A DNA stretch of 41,219 bases, from contig CAZLKS010000004.1 in the NCBI GenBank assembly GCA_964560145.1, positions 1 to 41,219 on the forward strand. Direction: 5' to 3'. The translations under genes and the position numbers were made by a program. The notes beneath the pieces are model-generated. The model was not told the DNA's origin and ran no database searches. It worked only from the letters and a program-made list of their open reading frames with translations. Origin of the DNA: JAHFLF01 sp964560145 (GTDB taxonomy: Bacteria; Patescibacteriota; Minisyncoccia; UBA6257; 1-14-0-10-44-23). Positions 1-7,067 of the stretch are shown here, piece after piece; within the stretch, counting starts at the first letter, position 1; every line of letters starts with the position of its first letter.

Positions 1-32
1 GGGGGGCAGAGCTCGCGGCGATAGGGATATCG

Positions 33-1676
33 CTACGGGGTGCCCGGGGTTGCTCCTTTTGCACGTTCGGCGATTCGTCGACGCTGGTATGCGTCCAGAG
101 CCGCGCGAGTTGCTTCGGGTACGGGTACCTCTCCCATGGGGAAGTGGTACACGTAGTAGTTGTAGTTGATGGTACCGACGGCCTGAATCTCGTCGTGCTC
201 TGCCTGATAGGCATCGCGGAACGGTATGAGTCTGCCGTTCTTTTTGACGAGGAAGTGGCCACCAGTCTTCAGCTTACGCGGCACCGATTCAACAAACACG
301 ACATTGCCTCGAGCAATGAGGTTTACCTCACGCTCTTCAGCTTCCTGTCGAGTTGCGAACCGCGCAACGTTGAGCCTCCGGTCGTTCATCGCACGGAAGC
401 AGTGCGACAAGCCTCCGGTCTTTTCTTCGACGACCTGCCACAGGTACTCGTCGCCCCACTCGAGGAGCTGTTCTTTCGTCACCTGACCCGTTTCGTACAG
501 GAACCGTGTGAACACGCTGCCGAGCGTGTGCTCGCGGAACCGACTACGCGGGTTGAAGTAGACGTTGGAAAACTGCAGGGCCCTAATCATCAGGAAGTCC
601 CGCAGTCTGTCAGCATCCCGGAAGTAGACCTGGTTACCTTCGCGCTCAACCGAATCCCAAACCGAGCAGAGCAGCGGATTCGCTTCGCTGAGCTCGTAGG
701 CGTGGTTGAAGCCGATGTCGGCTGGTGCCGCGGACGGCTTGTGATGTCCGTATGCACGGTACATCCACAAGTCATGGGCGACATAGGCCACCTTGTCGGC
801 GATGTCCAGCAGGCTTCCGAGCAGGCCACGGTTCATGATGATTTCGTGAAGAAGCTCATCAGAGAAACCGTACTTCGCTCGAAGTGCCGGCCACCCCGCC
901 GACTTCTTGAGAAGGTCGGGGTAGTGCAGGTCTTCGTCGAAGGCCTGCATGTCGATTGCCTTGGTGGTGTCGCCACCGGCGGGGGTGAGCCCGTCGTGAC
1001 TAAACGCCGCAGCACGTCCATGCAGCATCTCGCTCGGCGTGACGAGGACGTTTTTACACATCAGCGTCATAACCGCCATCACGTCGAGAACGTGGCACGC
1101 TCTCGTGTGGTGGAAATCGCTGCCGATGTAGTACTTGCGCGGATTCACTCCGTCGACACTGATGTCGGTGTTCGCGGGGTGATGCAACGCGCCCAACTGG
1201 CGGACGTTACCCAGACGGCCGAGCCCGAGTACCTGCTCGAGATTGTGAATGAGTCCGTCTTCCGCTACCGCATACGAGATGCCAGTAAAGGGACGGTTCA
1301 GCATTATCGCGAGTGGGTCGAAGCTGTCGCTGGTAATCCACGATTGTCGAAGCAGTGCCTGCGTATCAGCATCGAGCAGGTTCATCCACTTCGGTTCGTG
1401 TTTCCGGTGAAGCCTGCCGTCTCCCTTGAAGTGTGTAGCTTCAAGATACATTCGCTGGAGCTTAAACATCGCCAGCATCGGCGACTGCTTCAGATCACTG
1501 GCGATAGTCCCGAAGGCTCTTTGCGATTCTTTGCGGAACCAGGGAGCTTGATGAAGTGCTGCACCAGTCGTGCGGAGACGGCCAGCATTTGTTATGCCGC
1601 GTGTCGACACGAAGACGATGTCATCCACCCAGTGCAACCGGGGGGATAGTGAGAACAGCGTTGTGCTGAGTCGCAT
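33..1676 (-). CDS. HD-domain phosphohydrolase, dGTPase/SAMHD1-like
   Basis: Predicted metal-dependent phosphohydrolase of 547 aa. HD-type motifs are visible: HHxRxxH at residues 189-195, a SHDG motif with His227-Asp228 followed by TPAGGD (compare HDIGHxPFGH in dGTPases), and a later DIADKVAY segment near residue 300 that fits the third conserved Asp. Known members hydrolyse dNTPs or other nucleotides; the substrate here cannot be read. The start at 1676 was chosen over the longer frame (1724) because GGGAGG lies just upstream and the promoter lies inside the longer version. Codons are GC-rich, unlike the repair genes later in the window. It is divergent from the lipoprotein at 1816. The canonical final His of the HDxGH box appears as Gly-Asp, so activity is not certain. 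Confidence 0.65.
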   Translation of the reverse strand: MRLSTTLFSLSPRLHWVDDIVFVSTRGITNAGRLRTTGAALHQAPWFRKESQRAFGTIASDLKQSPMLAMFKLQRMYLEATHFKGDGRLHRKHEPKWMNLLDADTQALLRQSWITSDSFDPLAIMLNRPFTGISYAVAEDGLIHNLEQVLGLGRLGNVRQLGALHHPANTDISVDGVNPRKYYIGSDFHHTRACHVLDVMAVMTLMCKNVLVTPSEMLHGRAAAFSHDGLTPAGGDTTKAIDMQAFDEDLHYPDLLKKSAGWPALRAKYGFSDELLHEIIMNRGLLGSLLDIADKVAYVAHDLWMYRAYGHHKPSAAPADIGFNHAYELSEANPLLCSVWDSVEREGNQVYFRDADRLRDFLMIRALQFSNVYFNPRSRFREHTLGSVFTRFLYETGQVTKEQLLEWGDEYLWQVVEEKTGGLSHCFRAMNDRRLNVARFATRQEAEEREVNLIARGNVVFVESVPRKLKTGGHFLVKKNGRLIPFRDAYQAEHDEIQAVGTINYNYYVYHFPMGEVPVPEATRAALDAYQRRRIAERAKGATPGTP

Positions 1677-1722
1677 GTTTCCTCCCGATAGTTGGCGAAA
1701 TGTTTGGTAAAGGACCGTGCTC

Positions 1723-1751
1723 ATCCTGCCTATTTAAAACGGTATTGTCAA
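1723..1751 (-). promoter_or_regulatory. Sigma-70-type promoter of the HD-domain gene
   Basis: On the minus strand a perfect -35 TTGACA (1746-1751) is followed after 17 bases by a weak -10 CAGGAT (1723-1728). Transcription would start near 1716 and leave a leader of about 40 bases with GGGAGG before the ATG at 1676. Confidence 0.5.
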
Positions 1752-1815
1752 TTTTTTGAAAACGTGGCAAGGTTGTTCTCAAGACCGTGCGTGGGGCATG
1801 GCTCTGGAGGTGCAG

Positions 1816-2394
1816 ATGCGCATTCTTCTTTCATGGGCTCTCATCCTCGTTCTCGTCGGTGGCTGTGCAGGTACCAAGGCGGCAGTGACCGAGCCGGTCA
1901 TCACTCCGCCGAACCGTTACTCCTCGACGATGGAGGAGTTCCTCGGCGAACGCGAGTTCGACGAGGGGCTCGAAGCTCCGAAGGACATCGTGCCCGGAAG
2001 CGCGGGACTTCTGCCCGGTGAAGAGCGAATCACCGAGGCACCGGAAGCACAAGCGTTCTTCGTGGACGCGGACCTCGAAGACGTCTCCTGGCGCGTCAAG
2101 AACGCCGAGGAGGGACTCATCTTCATCGACTACCTCGACGAACCGCTGGGCCGGTTCGCGGCGTACGGCACGCTGCAGTTCCTCGGCGAGGACGATGAGG
2201 CTGTGCGCTTCGTCGTCACGAACCCTGTGCTGCTCTCGCAGTATGAGTGTGAAGAGCGACTTTCCCGACTTGAGGTTGCCGGGCATCGGGCGTGGATGAC
2301 GCTCCGCGTCTTGGCGGGGTGGGAGCTGGGACGGCTCGCACCGTTCATCGAAGACGACGAGGGCATCATCGTCCTCGTGGCCGCAGGGCCCTGA
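1816..2394 (+). CDS. Predicted lipoprotein of unknown function
   Basis: A 192-aa protein starting MRILLSWALILVLVGGC, a signal peptide ending in a lipobox-like LVGGC, so it is probably lipid-anchored outside the membrane. The mature part is acidic and has no domain I recognise; a stretch around FIDYLDEPLGRFAAYGTLQFLG looks like beta strands. The start at 1816 is preferred over 1756 because GGAGG sits 6-7 bases upstream and only this start puts the signal sequence at the N-terminus. Codon use is GC-rich like the other units at 1-5.7 kb. It is followed by its own hairpin terminator. Confidence 0.7.
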   Translation: MRILLSWALILVLVGGCAGTKAAVTEPVITPPNRYSSTMEEFLGEREFDEGLEAPKDIVPGSAGLLPGEERITEAPEAQAFFVDADLEDVSWRVKNAEEGLIFIDYLDEPLGRFAAYGTLQFLGEDDEAVRFVVTNPVLLSQYECEERLSRLEVAGHRAWMTLRVLAGWELGRLAPFIEDDEGIIVLVAAGP

Positions 2395-2406
2395 GGACAA
2401 TCGCAA

Positions 2407-2456
2407 AGGGGCGACGACAGAGACGAGCGTCTCATCGTCGCCTCTGTTCGTTTTTG
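2407..2456 (+). terminator. Rho-independent terminator after the lipoprotein gene
   Basis: An 11-bp stem (2407-2417 with 2435-2445, one G-U pair) encloses a second small stem AGACG/CGTCT and is followed by TTCGTTTTT. Confidence 0.75.
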
Positions 2457-2470
2457 TAGGAAGGGGATTC

Positions 2471-2681
2471 ATTCCCTCACATATTAAAACTGGATCCCGT
2501 GTCGTAGCACGGGATGACAGAGGAGACTAGTTTCTTCGCAGGCTCAGAATGACAGATGAGGAAGGGAGGGCGAAGGGCGGAATCCCTTCCTGTGTCATCC
2601 CGCCCCCCTTTGTCATCCCGGAGTACCTGCCTACCGGACAGGCAGGCTCATCCGGGATCTATCCTCTCACGCCCTGATTTT
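2471..2681. repeat. Cluster of palindromic repeats in an intergenic region
   Basis: This gene-free stretch is a patchwork of hairpin repeats. ATCCCGTG-tcgtag-CACGGGAT lies at 2494-2515, and the same hairpin with one loop change is found inside uvrC at 30515-30536. A fragment ending in CTCAGAATGACA follows near 2540-2555. ATCCCGGA at 2615-2622 pairs with TCCGGGAT at 2651-2658, with a further CTGCCT/AGGCAG hairpin nested between the arms. No coding signal is apparent. Confidence 0.75.
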
Positions 2682-2710
2682 TTGACGCAGGCGGCATTTT
2701 TTGATACTAT
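2682..2710 (+). promoter_or_regulatory. Strong sigma-70-type promoter
   Basis: -35 TTGACG (2682-2687), a 17-base spacer, and -10 TACTAT (2705-2710). Transcription would start near 2717 and leave a leader of about 38 bases before the ATG at 2755. Confidence 0.75.
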
Positions 2711-2754
2711 ACCGCCCACGTGAAACTACTCACCCAGAAAGGGGAAAGGCGCGA

Positions 2755-3138
2755 ATGTCGTCTCAGCAGCGTAGTTATGTCGTCTCGGCAGATTCCTTGA
2801 TGAGGTACATCGAAGGGGTTCGGCAGAGTGGACGTGCTCTGCCCATCGCCTTCATTGACCAGGTCTTGGAGGCGGTCGGTATCGTCCACCGAGTAATCGA
2901 CGAGAATCAGGCGATGATTCCGGCGAGTAACGAGCTCGGTTATCAGTTCTTTGCGTGGGTCATTTTGCCCATGCTGAAGGACTTCTCGAAGGCGAAGAAG
3001 CTCGAGGTGCTCGAGCAGTTCGAGAGCCGTCTGAGCGTGTATCGGCTCGAAGCCGTCTCGGCGCCGTCGACGGAGACGATGGAAATCGCCGACATCGAGG
3101 CGGTTCTCCAGCAGGCCAGAGCAGCCCGCTCGCAGTAG
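2755..3138 (+). CDS. Hypothetical helical protein
   Basis: A 127-aa protein I do not recognise. It is predicted soluble and mostly helical, without a signal peptide or Cys motif. The start MSSQQRSYV at 2755 is chosen because the strong promoter at 2682-2710 excludes the upstream frame start at 2701, and a purine-rich GGGGAAAGG lies just before the ATG. It is a single-gene unit with promoter, ribosome site and hairpin terminator, and is GC-rich at third codon positions. Function unknown. Confidence 0.7.
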   Translation: MSSQQRSYVVSADSLMRYIEGVRQSGRALPIAFIDQVLEAVGIVHRVIDENQAMIPASNELGYQFFAWVILPMLKDFSKAKKLEVLEQFESRLSVYRLEAVSAPSTETMEIADIEAVLQQARAARSQ

Positions 3139-3153
3139 ATTCCACGTCGCGAC

Positions 3154-3181
3154 TGGCCGGACCTTGCACGAGGTCCGGCCA
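3154..3181 (+). terminator. GC-rich hairpin terminator
   Basis: A perfect 11-bp stem TGGCCGGACCT/AGGTCCGGCCA with a 6-base loop, 15 bases after the stop at 3138. The following T-run is weak. Confidence 0.6.
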
Positions 3182-3193
3182 TGTCACTTTGTA

Positions 3194-3433
3194 CTATTGC
3201 CTTTGTATTGGCGTTGGCTTGCTGCTTGGCAAAATTGCTCGAGGATTTATCGGTGGAGTATTGCGGACTGGTAGCTGTTGAATGCTATCTTCTATTCGAG
3301 CATCATGGCGAATCTTGTAGTAATGCCAAGCGCGAATACCGCCAAAGATGAGAACCAGCAAGATGAAGACTTTCCAGAAGTGTCCATGTTTTAATGCCTT
3401 GATTGGGCCGCCACCAACGAGTCTATCTTCCAT
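3194..3433 (-). CDS. Small single-pass membrane protein
   Basis: A 79-aa protein with one membrane segment (about residues 20-36, FWKVFILLVLIFGGIRAW) followed by a Pro-rich, basic tail. I recognise no family. On the minus strand TATACT ends 8 bases before the ATG, so the transcript would be leaderless or nearly so. It is transcribed against the unit at 2755 and divergently from the gene at 3546. Small size lowers confidence, but the promoter position supports it. Confidence 0.5.
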   Translation of the reverse strand: MEDRLVGGGPIKALKHGHFWKVFILLVLIFGGIRAWHYYKIRHDARIEDSIQQLPVRNTPPINPRAILPSSKPTPIQRQ

Positions 3434-3480
3434 ATATAGTTAGTATATCAGATGAGGTGTGAATTACTCTTTCCGTAAAG

Positions 3481-3489
3481 TGCTATACT
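3481..3489 (+). promoter_or_regulatory. Extended -10 promoter of the DUF378 gene
   Basis: TG-C-TATACT forms an extended -10 element. Transcription would start near 3496, giving a 50-base AT-rich leader before the ATG at 3546. No clear -35 box is seen. Confidence 0.45.
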
Positions 3490-3545
3490 AAAGGTAATCG
3501 GAAAGGTCGGTCTATAAAGCTTTAATTTAACTATTATTACATTCT

Positions 3546-3773
3546 ATGAAGATTCACATGGTTACTTTCATTCTGTTGGTTGTTGGTGGCTTGAACTGGC
3601 TACTTGTTGGTTTGATGAATTGGGACGTTGGTATGCTCTTCGGTGGGCAGACAGCGATGGTTTCCCGTATTATCTACGTACTCGTTGGCTTGTCGGCAAT
3701 TTACGAAGTTGCTACGCACAAGAAGAGCTGCAGCTGCTGTAAGGGCGGATGTGCTACGACCCCAACCGTCTAG
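3546..3773 (+). CDS. DUF378 family membrane protein with Cys-rich tail
   Basis: A 75-aa protein matching the DUF378 pattern: a first membrane segment with VVGGLNWLLVGL, then LFGGQTAMVSRIIYVLVGLSAIY as the second segment. The family is a two-helix membrane protein of unknown function. The C-terminus carries CSCCKGGC, which I do not associate with the usual family and which could bind a metal. There is no Shine-Dalgarno sequence. A bidirectional terminator follows. Confidence 0.8.
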   Translation: MKIHMVTFILLVVGGLNWLLVGLMNWDVGMLFGGQTAMVSRIIYVLVGLSAIYEVATHKKSCSCCKGGCATTPTV

Positions 3774-3793
3774 TTTATTCGGTGTTATATAAC

Positions 3794-3834
3794 AAAAAGA
3801 CGGAGCGCTCGCGAGAGTGTTCCGTCTTTTTTGT
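3794..3834. terminator. Bidirectional rho-independent terminator
   Basis: AAAAAGACGGA (3794-3804) pairs with TCCGTCTTTTT (3821-3831), with an inner CTC/GAG stem and T-runs in both directions. Confidence 0.85.
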
Positions 3835-3863
3835 TTGCATTTATCAATTAATAATTGCATTAT
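3835..3863 (+). promoter_or_regulatory. Possible promoter of the sigma-factor gene
   Basis: TTGCAT (3835-3840), a 17-base AT-rich spacer, then CATTAT (3858-3863). Both boxes match the consensus only partly. Confidence 0.3.
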
Positions 3864-3891
3864 ACATTCAGTTCAGAAGGGGCGGTGATAG

Positions 3892-4899
3892 ATGAGTGAG
3901 CACGGTGACGAGAGCCTGAATCTCTATCTTGCTGAGCTCGATTCGCGGTGGTACAAACGGCTGAGCCAGGAAGAAGTGGACAGGTGTGCGAGGCGATATC
4001 GCCAAAGCGGGGATGTGCGTTTCCGAAACGCAATCGTGAATGGAAACCTACGCCTCGTAATCTCGATTGCGAAGCGGTACCGCGGATACGGTGTCAGCTT
4101 CGCCGACCTCATCCAAGAGGGAAACATGGGGTTGATGAGGGCGGCCAAGAAGTACGATGAGAGAAGGAGGGTTCGCTTCTCCACCTATGCAACCTGGTGG
4201 ATTAAGCAGGCGATTCTGCGAGCCCTCTCTCAGCAGTCGCGGGTGGTGAGGATACCAATCTACCAAACCGACAACTTGGCGAGACTGCGGAGAATGCGGC
4301 GGCAGCTTGCTGCACAGGGCTTAGAGCGGCAGAGTGATGAAAGGCTCGCTGCGGCACTGGGGATTTCACTTCTCGACCTCAAAAAGCTAATTCGACTCGA
4401 CACCTTCACGAGGATTCGTAGCTTGATCCCGGTTGGAGAGAGTGCAGAGTTCGTCTGCGAACCTGCTTCAGCCAAGGCGAAGGACTCGCCGGTTCGAGCA
4501 TCGATGCTCCTCGAGCAGCATCGTCTGCTCTCCGGAGAGATTCAGCAGTTCGTCTTCGATGTTCGGTGGGCGCTTCGCCGCATGAAGTGCAGTGACCGCA
4601 ACCTTGCTATCTTCCAGGAGCGCTACGGTTTGCTGGACGGCTCCTTCGAAGCGAAAACCTACCGGGACTTGGAAAGCAAGTTCGGCGTTTCGTACGAGCG
4701 TGTTCGACAGATTATCAATCGGACTTGGGAATCTCTCAGTCGTTTGCCGTGCCATCGCCTGAAGTATGAAGGCAATGCCAGGCAGTGGTTGAAAGTTCGT
4801 ATCGAGTTTCTACGATACTACGGGATTGATGCTGCTGAATCAGCTGAAATCCCCGAAGAGAAAGGAGGTGAGCACAATTGGCAGGATGAGTATGCCTAG
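3892..4899 (+). CDS. RNA polymerase sigma-70 family factor
   Basis: A 335-aa sigma factor of the primary/RpoD-like type. Region 1.2 lies at the N-terminus (LNLYLAELD...LSQEEVDRCARRY). Region 2 has NLRLVISIAKRYRGYGVSFADLIQEGNMGLMRAAKKYD and FSTYATWWIKQAILRAL. Region 3 follows (QQSRVVRIPIYQ). Region 4 has RDLESKFGVSYERVRQI with a helix-turn-helix for -35 recognition. It lacks the long N-terminal region 1.1 of true RpoD, so it may be an alternative factor. It is a single-gene unit with AGAAGGGG before the start and a weak promoter at 3835-3863. Codon use matches the GC-rich units. The linker between regions 3 and 4 diverges from typical RpoD. Confidence 0.88.
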   Translation: MSEHGDESLNLYLAELDSRWYKRLSQEEVDRCARRYRQSGDVRFRNAIVNGNLRLVISIAKRYRGYGVSFADLIQEGNMGLMRAAKKYDERRRVRFSTYATWWIKQAILRALSQQSRVVRIPIYQTDNLARLRRMRRQLAAQGLERQSDERLAAALGISLLDLKKLIRLDTFTRIRSLIPVGESAEFVCEPASAKAKDSPVRASMLLEQHRLLSGEIQQFVFDVRWALRRMKCSDRNLAIFQERYGLLDGSFEAKTYRDLESKFGVSYERVRQIINRTWESLSRLPCHRLKYEGNARQWLKVRIEFLRYYGIDAAESAEIPEEKGGEHNWQDEYA

Positions 4900-4915
4900 G
4901 CTCGTCCTACGCGCG

Positions 4916-4941
4916 TCGGCCCCTCATGGAAGAGGGGCCGA
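4916..4941 (+). terminator. GC-rich hairpin after the sigma-factor gene
   Basis: A perfect 10-bp stem (4916-4925 with 4932-4941, CGGCCCCTC/GAGGGGCCG plus a closing T-A). No strong T-run follows, so it may slow or partly end transcription. Confidence 0.55.
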
Positions 4942-4962
4942 ATGCATTCTTGGAGGCCGAAC

Positions 4963-4992
4963 TTGACTGGCGATTCAGGAGATGAGTAAATA
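4963..4992 (+). promoter_or_regulatory. Possible promoter of the 5017 gene
   Basis: -35 TTGACT (4963-4968) is followed after 18 bases by TAAATA (4987-4992). It sits between the hairpin of the sigma-factor gene and the next start. Confidence 0.35.
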
Positions 4993-5016
4993 AGCAAAGA
5001 CCAAGGAGAATACGAC

Positions 5017-5679
5017 ATGCCAGAGGGAATCGTTCGGAGTGACCAGTTATTGCTACAGCGCTGGAATGGGTATGAATACTGCGTCAACGAACAGATGCGG
5101 CGGCTCTCAACTCGACCTTGGCTAAAGGCATCAGTCGAGTTGCTGGAGTCTATCTCGTCTCGGGCGATTGTTTGGGCAATGCAGAATCATCGTCAAGCTG
5201 GACGCGAGGCGTTCATTCCGGTGATTCCAATCCGCAGATTTGATCAGAGTGAAATGATGAGTTACTTGAACCTCATTCCTTTCCAGAATCGTCAGACGAC
5301 AATCCCAATAGACTTGTTCTGGTTCGCAAGGACAACGAGGGACGAAGGTCTGCCGTACTACCTGCTGGACGTCAACCCAGAGACGAACTTCTTCACTTGT
5401 CCAACGTCGGGTAGGCTTCCAACGGGTCGTCGCTACCTGAACATCAGCGAGGCTATTGCACTGGCGATTCACCTGCGGGATCGGCGCATGCTTCGGACTG
5501 GTGGCTTCTGGGCTGGTGCGGCAGAGGAGCAGTTCGGTTCTGGCCCCAACGCCTACACCTATCCCTATGTGAAGTGGGGAAGAGTCGGTGGTGAGGGCAG
5601 TATTCACTGCGACAAGAGTACGCCGCCGGATCAGGGAGTTTACTGGCCGACCAGCAGCGTCGTATCTCTGTACAGGTAA
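5017..5679 (+). CDS. Hypothetical protein, single-gene unit
   Basis: A 220-aa soluble protein I do not recognise. It has aromatic-rich stretches (PIDLFWFARTTRDEGLPYYLLDVNPETNFF, given here only as the region near residues 97-127), and a Gly/Tyr-rich C-terminal part (YTYPYVKWGRVGGEGS). There is no signal peptide. AAGGAG lies about 10 bases before the ATG, and a strong hairpin follows the stop. GC-rich codons and layout match the neighbouring sigma-factor gene, but the two appear to be transcribed separately. Confidence 0.7.
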   Translation: MPEGIVRSDQLLLQRWNGYEYCVNEQMRRLSTRPWLKASVELLESISSRAIVWAMQNHRQAGREAFIPVIPIRRFDQSEMMSYLNLIPFQNRQTTIPIDLFWFARTTRDEGLPYYLLDVNPETNFFTCPTSGRLPTGRRYLNISEAIALAIHLRDRRMLRTGGFWAGAAEEQFGSGPNAYTYPYVKWGRVGGEGSIHCDKSTPPDQGVYWPTSSVVSLYR

Positions 5680-5684
5680 GCTTG

Positions 5685-5723
5685 ACGGGCGAGCCCATGG
5701 ATGGCTCGCCCGTTGTACTTTCT
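5685..5723 (+). terminator. GC-rich hairpin terminator
   Basis: A perfect 11-bp stem ACGGGCGAGCC/GGCTCGCCCGT (5685-5695 with 5703-5713), followed by TGTACTTTCT. Confidence 0.7.
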
Positions 5724-5743
5724 ATTTAAATATTTTAAAAAAT

Positions 5744-6592
5744 TTATCTGAAGCTGGCGACGAAGGCGAGCGGGTCAACGGATACGCCACCAACTTTTAT
5801 CGAGAGGTGCAGATGTGGTCCGCTGGCGAGACCTGTTTCACCGAGAGTACCCAAGGTGGTGCCTTTGCGGACAATATCGCCAGTTTTAACTCGCATCGTA
5901 TCAAGATGGAGGTAGAGGCTAAAGATGCCGCGGCCATGATCAATGTGAACTGAGTTGCCATACACTGGGTCAAGATATGCCTTACTTACTATGCCATCGT
6001 TAATCGCCGCGACGATAGTTCCTTTTGGATTACCGAAGTCGATGCCAAGGTGAGTAATTCTTTCGGGTTCTGCTTGCCCTGAGCCTGCCGAACGGGTCTT
6101 GCGTACCTCGCCATACACACTTGAGACTTTGCGGTTGTCGGCGAGCGGCAGTGCAAAGGGGGAGTTGAATCGTGTTGCCTCGGTTACTGTTTTAACTGCA
6201 GCATTAACGGAGTTATTGGTAACTACAAGATTTTTTACTAACTGCTTCGGTGTTTGATTTAATTTTGCCGGTACCGGAAGCTCAACGATAACCGGCTTGC
6301 GGTTTACGATAGAAACATTCTTGGTGATGCTTTTTGTGCCAAACTCAACGCTGAGTGTTTGAGTACCGGCTTTGGCGGTGAGTGGAACGGCGGTTACGAC
6401 TCGCCAGCTGCTCTGGTAGGGGAAGGGGGCAAGTACTTTGTTGCTAAGAATGACTTTGCTCGGCTGTTCATCGAAACGAGCAATGAATGCCTGCCCCGGT
6501 AGTATCGTGGGAGTGAGTACCTCAACGCTCGCGGCCTGTGCCGTTCCAATGAAAAAACAAAACGCGATGAGTGAAGCGAGATAGTTCCGCAT
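5744..6592 (-). CDS. Secreted M23 family metallopeptidase (LytM-like)
   Basis: A 282-aa protein with a signal peptide (cleavage near AQAA, residue 20), a beta-rich N-terminal region, and a C-terminal M23 domain. Zinc and catalytic residues are visible: His181 and Asp185 (THLGIDFG), and HxH at His260-His262 (GPHLHLSI). M23 enzymes cut peptide cross-links of peptidoglycan, so a role in wall remodelling is likely. Just before His181 the sequence TRSAGSGQAEPER is encoded by a palindromic repeat (6067-6093) and is probably an insertion in a loop. No Shine-Dalgarno sequence is seen before the start. A fragment of a CATCCCGGA-type repeat lies upstream at 6638-6655. Confidence 0.88.
   Translation of the reverse strand: MRNYLASLIAFCFFIGTAQAASVEVLTPTILPGQAFIARFDEQPSKVILSNKVLAPFPYQSSWRVVTAVPLTAKAGTQTLSVEFGTKSITKNVSIVNRKPVIVELPVPAKLNQTPKQLVKNLVVTNNSVNAAVKTVTEATRFNSPFALPLADNRKVSSVYGEVRKTRSAGSGQAEPERITHLGIDFGNPKGTIVAAINDGIVSKAYLDPVYGNSVHIDHGRGIFSLYLHLDTMRVKTGDIVRKGTTLGTLGETGLASGPHLHLSIKVGGVSVDPLAFVASFR
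6067..6093. repeat. Palindromic repeat inside the M23 gene
   Basis: GTTC...GAAC ends flank GCTTGCCCTGAGCCTGCC on the plus strand; the minus-strand reading contains GGCAGGCTCAGGGCAAGC. It encodes SAGSGQAE in frame, immediately before the first zinc ligand motif. I know this type of sequence as a dispersed repeat in many bacteria, but this was not searched. Confidence 0.55.
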
Positions 6593-6637
6593 GGAACATC
6601 AGTGTACCATTTTTCTTTATTCGCCGCCCCTTCCCCT

Positions 6638-6655
6638 CTGTCATCCCGGAGTACT
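6638..6655 (+). repeat. Half-copy of the CATCCCGGAGTAC repeat
   Basis: CTGTCATCCCGGAGTACT matches the left arm of the repeat at 2610-2626. It lies in the divergent intergenic region between the M23 gene and the gene at 6701. Confidence 0.6.
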
Positions 6656-6685
6656 AGAGGAGGCGATAGATTTAGTTAGTAGTGA

Positions 6686-6694
6686 TGCTAGAAT
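6686..6694 (+). promoter_or_regulatory. Extended -10 promoter giving a leaderless transcript
   Basis: TG-C-TAGAAT ends 6 bases before the ATG at 6701, so transcription should begin at or next to the start codon. Confidence 0.55.
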
Positions 6695-6700
6695 ATACCT

Positions 6701-7030
6701 ATGCATACAACACTAAAGTTTTGGGCGTGGGTTGCGGTGATGGCATTTATTTTACTTGTACTGCCAAACTTTTTTATTCAGACGCGTACTGGATGGGTGA
6801 CGGTATATAAGAACGAAGTGAATATGCCGGCGGGGACTATGTGTACGATGGCTATCCAGGAGAATATGCACGGACTACCGCTGCCAGCACTGATGGCGTA
6901 CGGGACTAATGGTTGCAGTGCACCATATAAGAAAATCAACCTGCTTGGGTTGCCTGTCGATTTGTTGATTGCTTACGGCATTGTTCGTGGTGTGTTTGCT
7001 TACAAGAATCGTCACCAGCTTACGGTTTAG
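6701..7030 (+). CDS. Small two-helix membrane protein
   Basis: A 109-aa protein with a membrane segment at residues 6-27 (FWAWVAVMAFILLVLPNFFI) and a second near residues 80-100 (INLLGLPVDLLIAYGIVRGVF). The middle loop contains two Cys residues (MPAGTMC, NGCSAPYK) that could form a disulfide outside the cell. I recognise no family. The extended -10 box 6 bases upstream supports this start. Confidence 0.6.
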   Translation: MHTTLKFWAWVAVMAFILLVLPNFFIQTRTGWVTVYKNEVNMPAGTMCTMAIQENMHGLPLPALMAYGTNGCSAPYKKINLLGLPVDLLIAYGIVRGVFAYKNRHQLTV

Positions 7031-7067
7031 GTAATCGGCATTTTTAAGAATAAGGTACGCGCATTTG

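Noticed and set aside
144..1649. A 501-codon open frame on the plus strand opposite the HD-domain gene
   Set aside because: It is antisense to a gene with HD motifs, a promoter and a ribosome site. GC-rich codons commonly leave a long open antisense frame, and its translation shows no recognisable domain or plausible start signal.
2471..2681. Possible CRISPR array in the intergenic repeats
   Set aside because: The repeats differ from each other, are palindromic and nested, and have no regular spacer length; no cas genes are nearby.
5588..5953. A 121-codon plus-strand frame across the 5017 and M23 genes
   Set aside because: It overlaps two better-supported genes on either strand and crosses a terminator.
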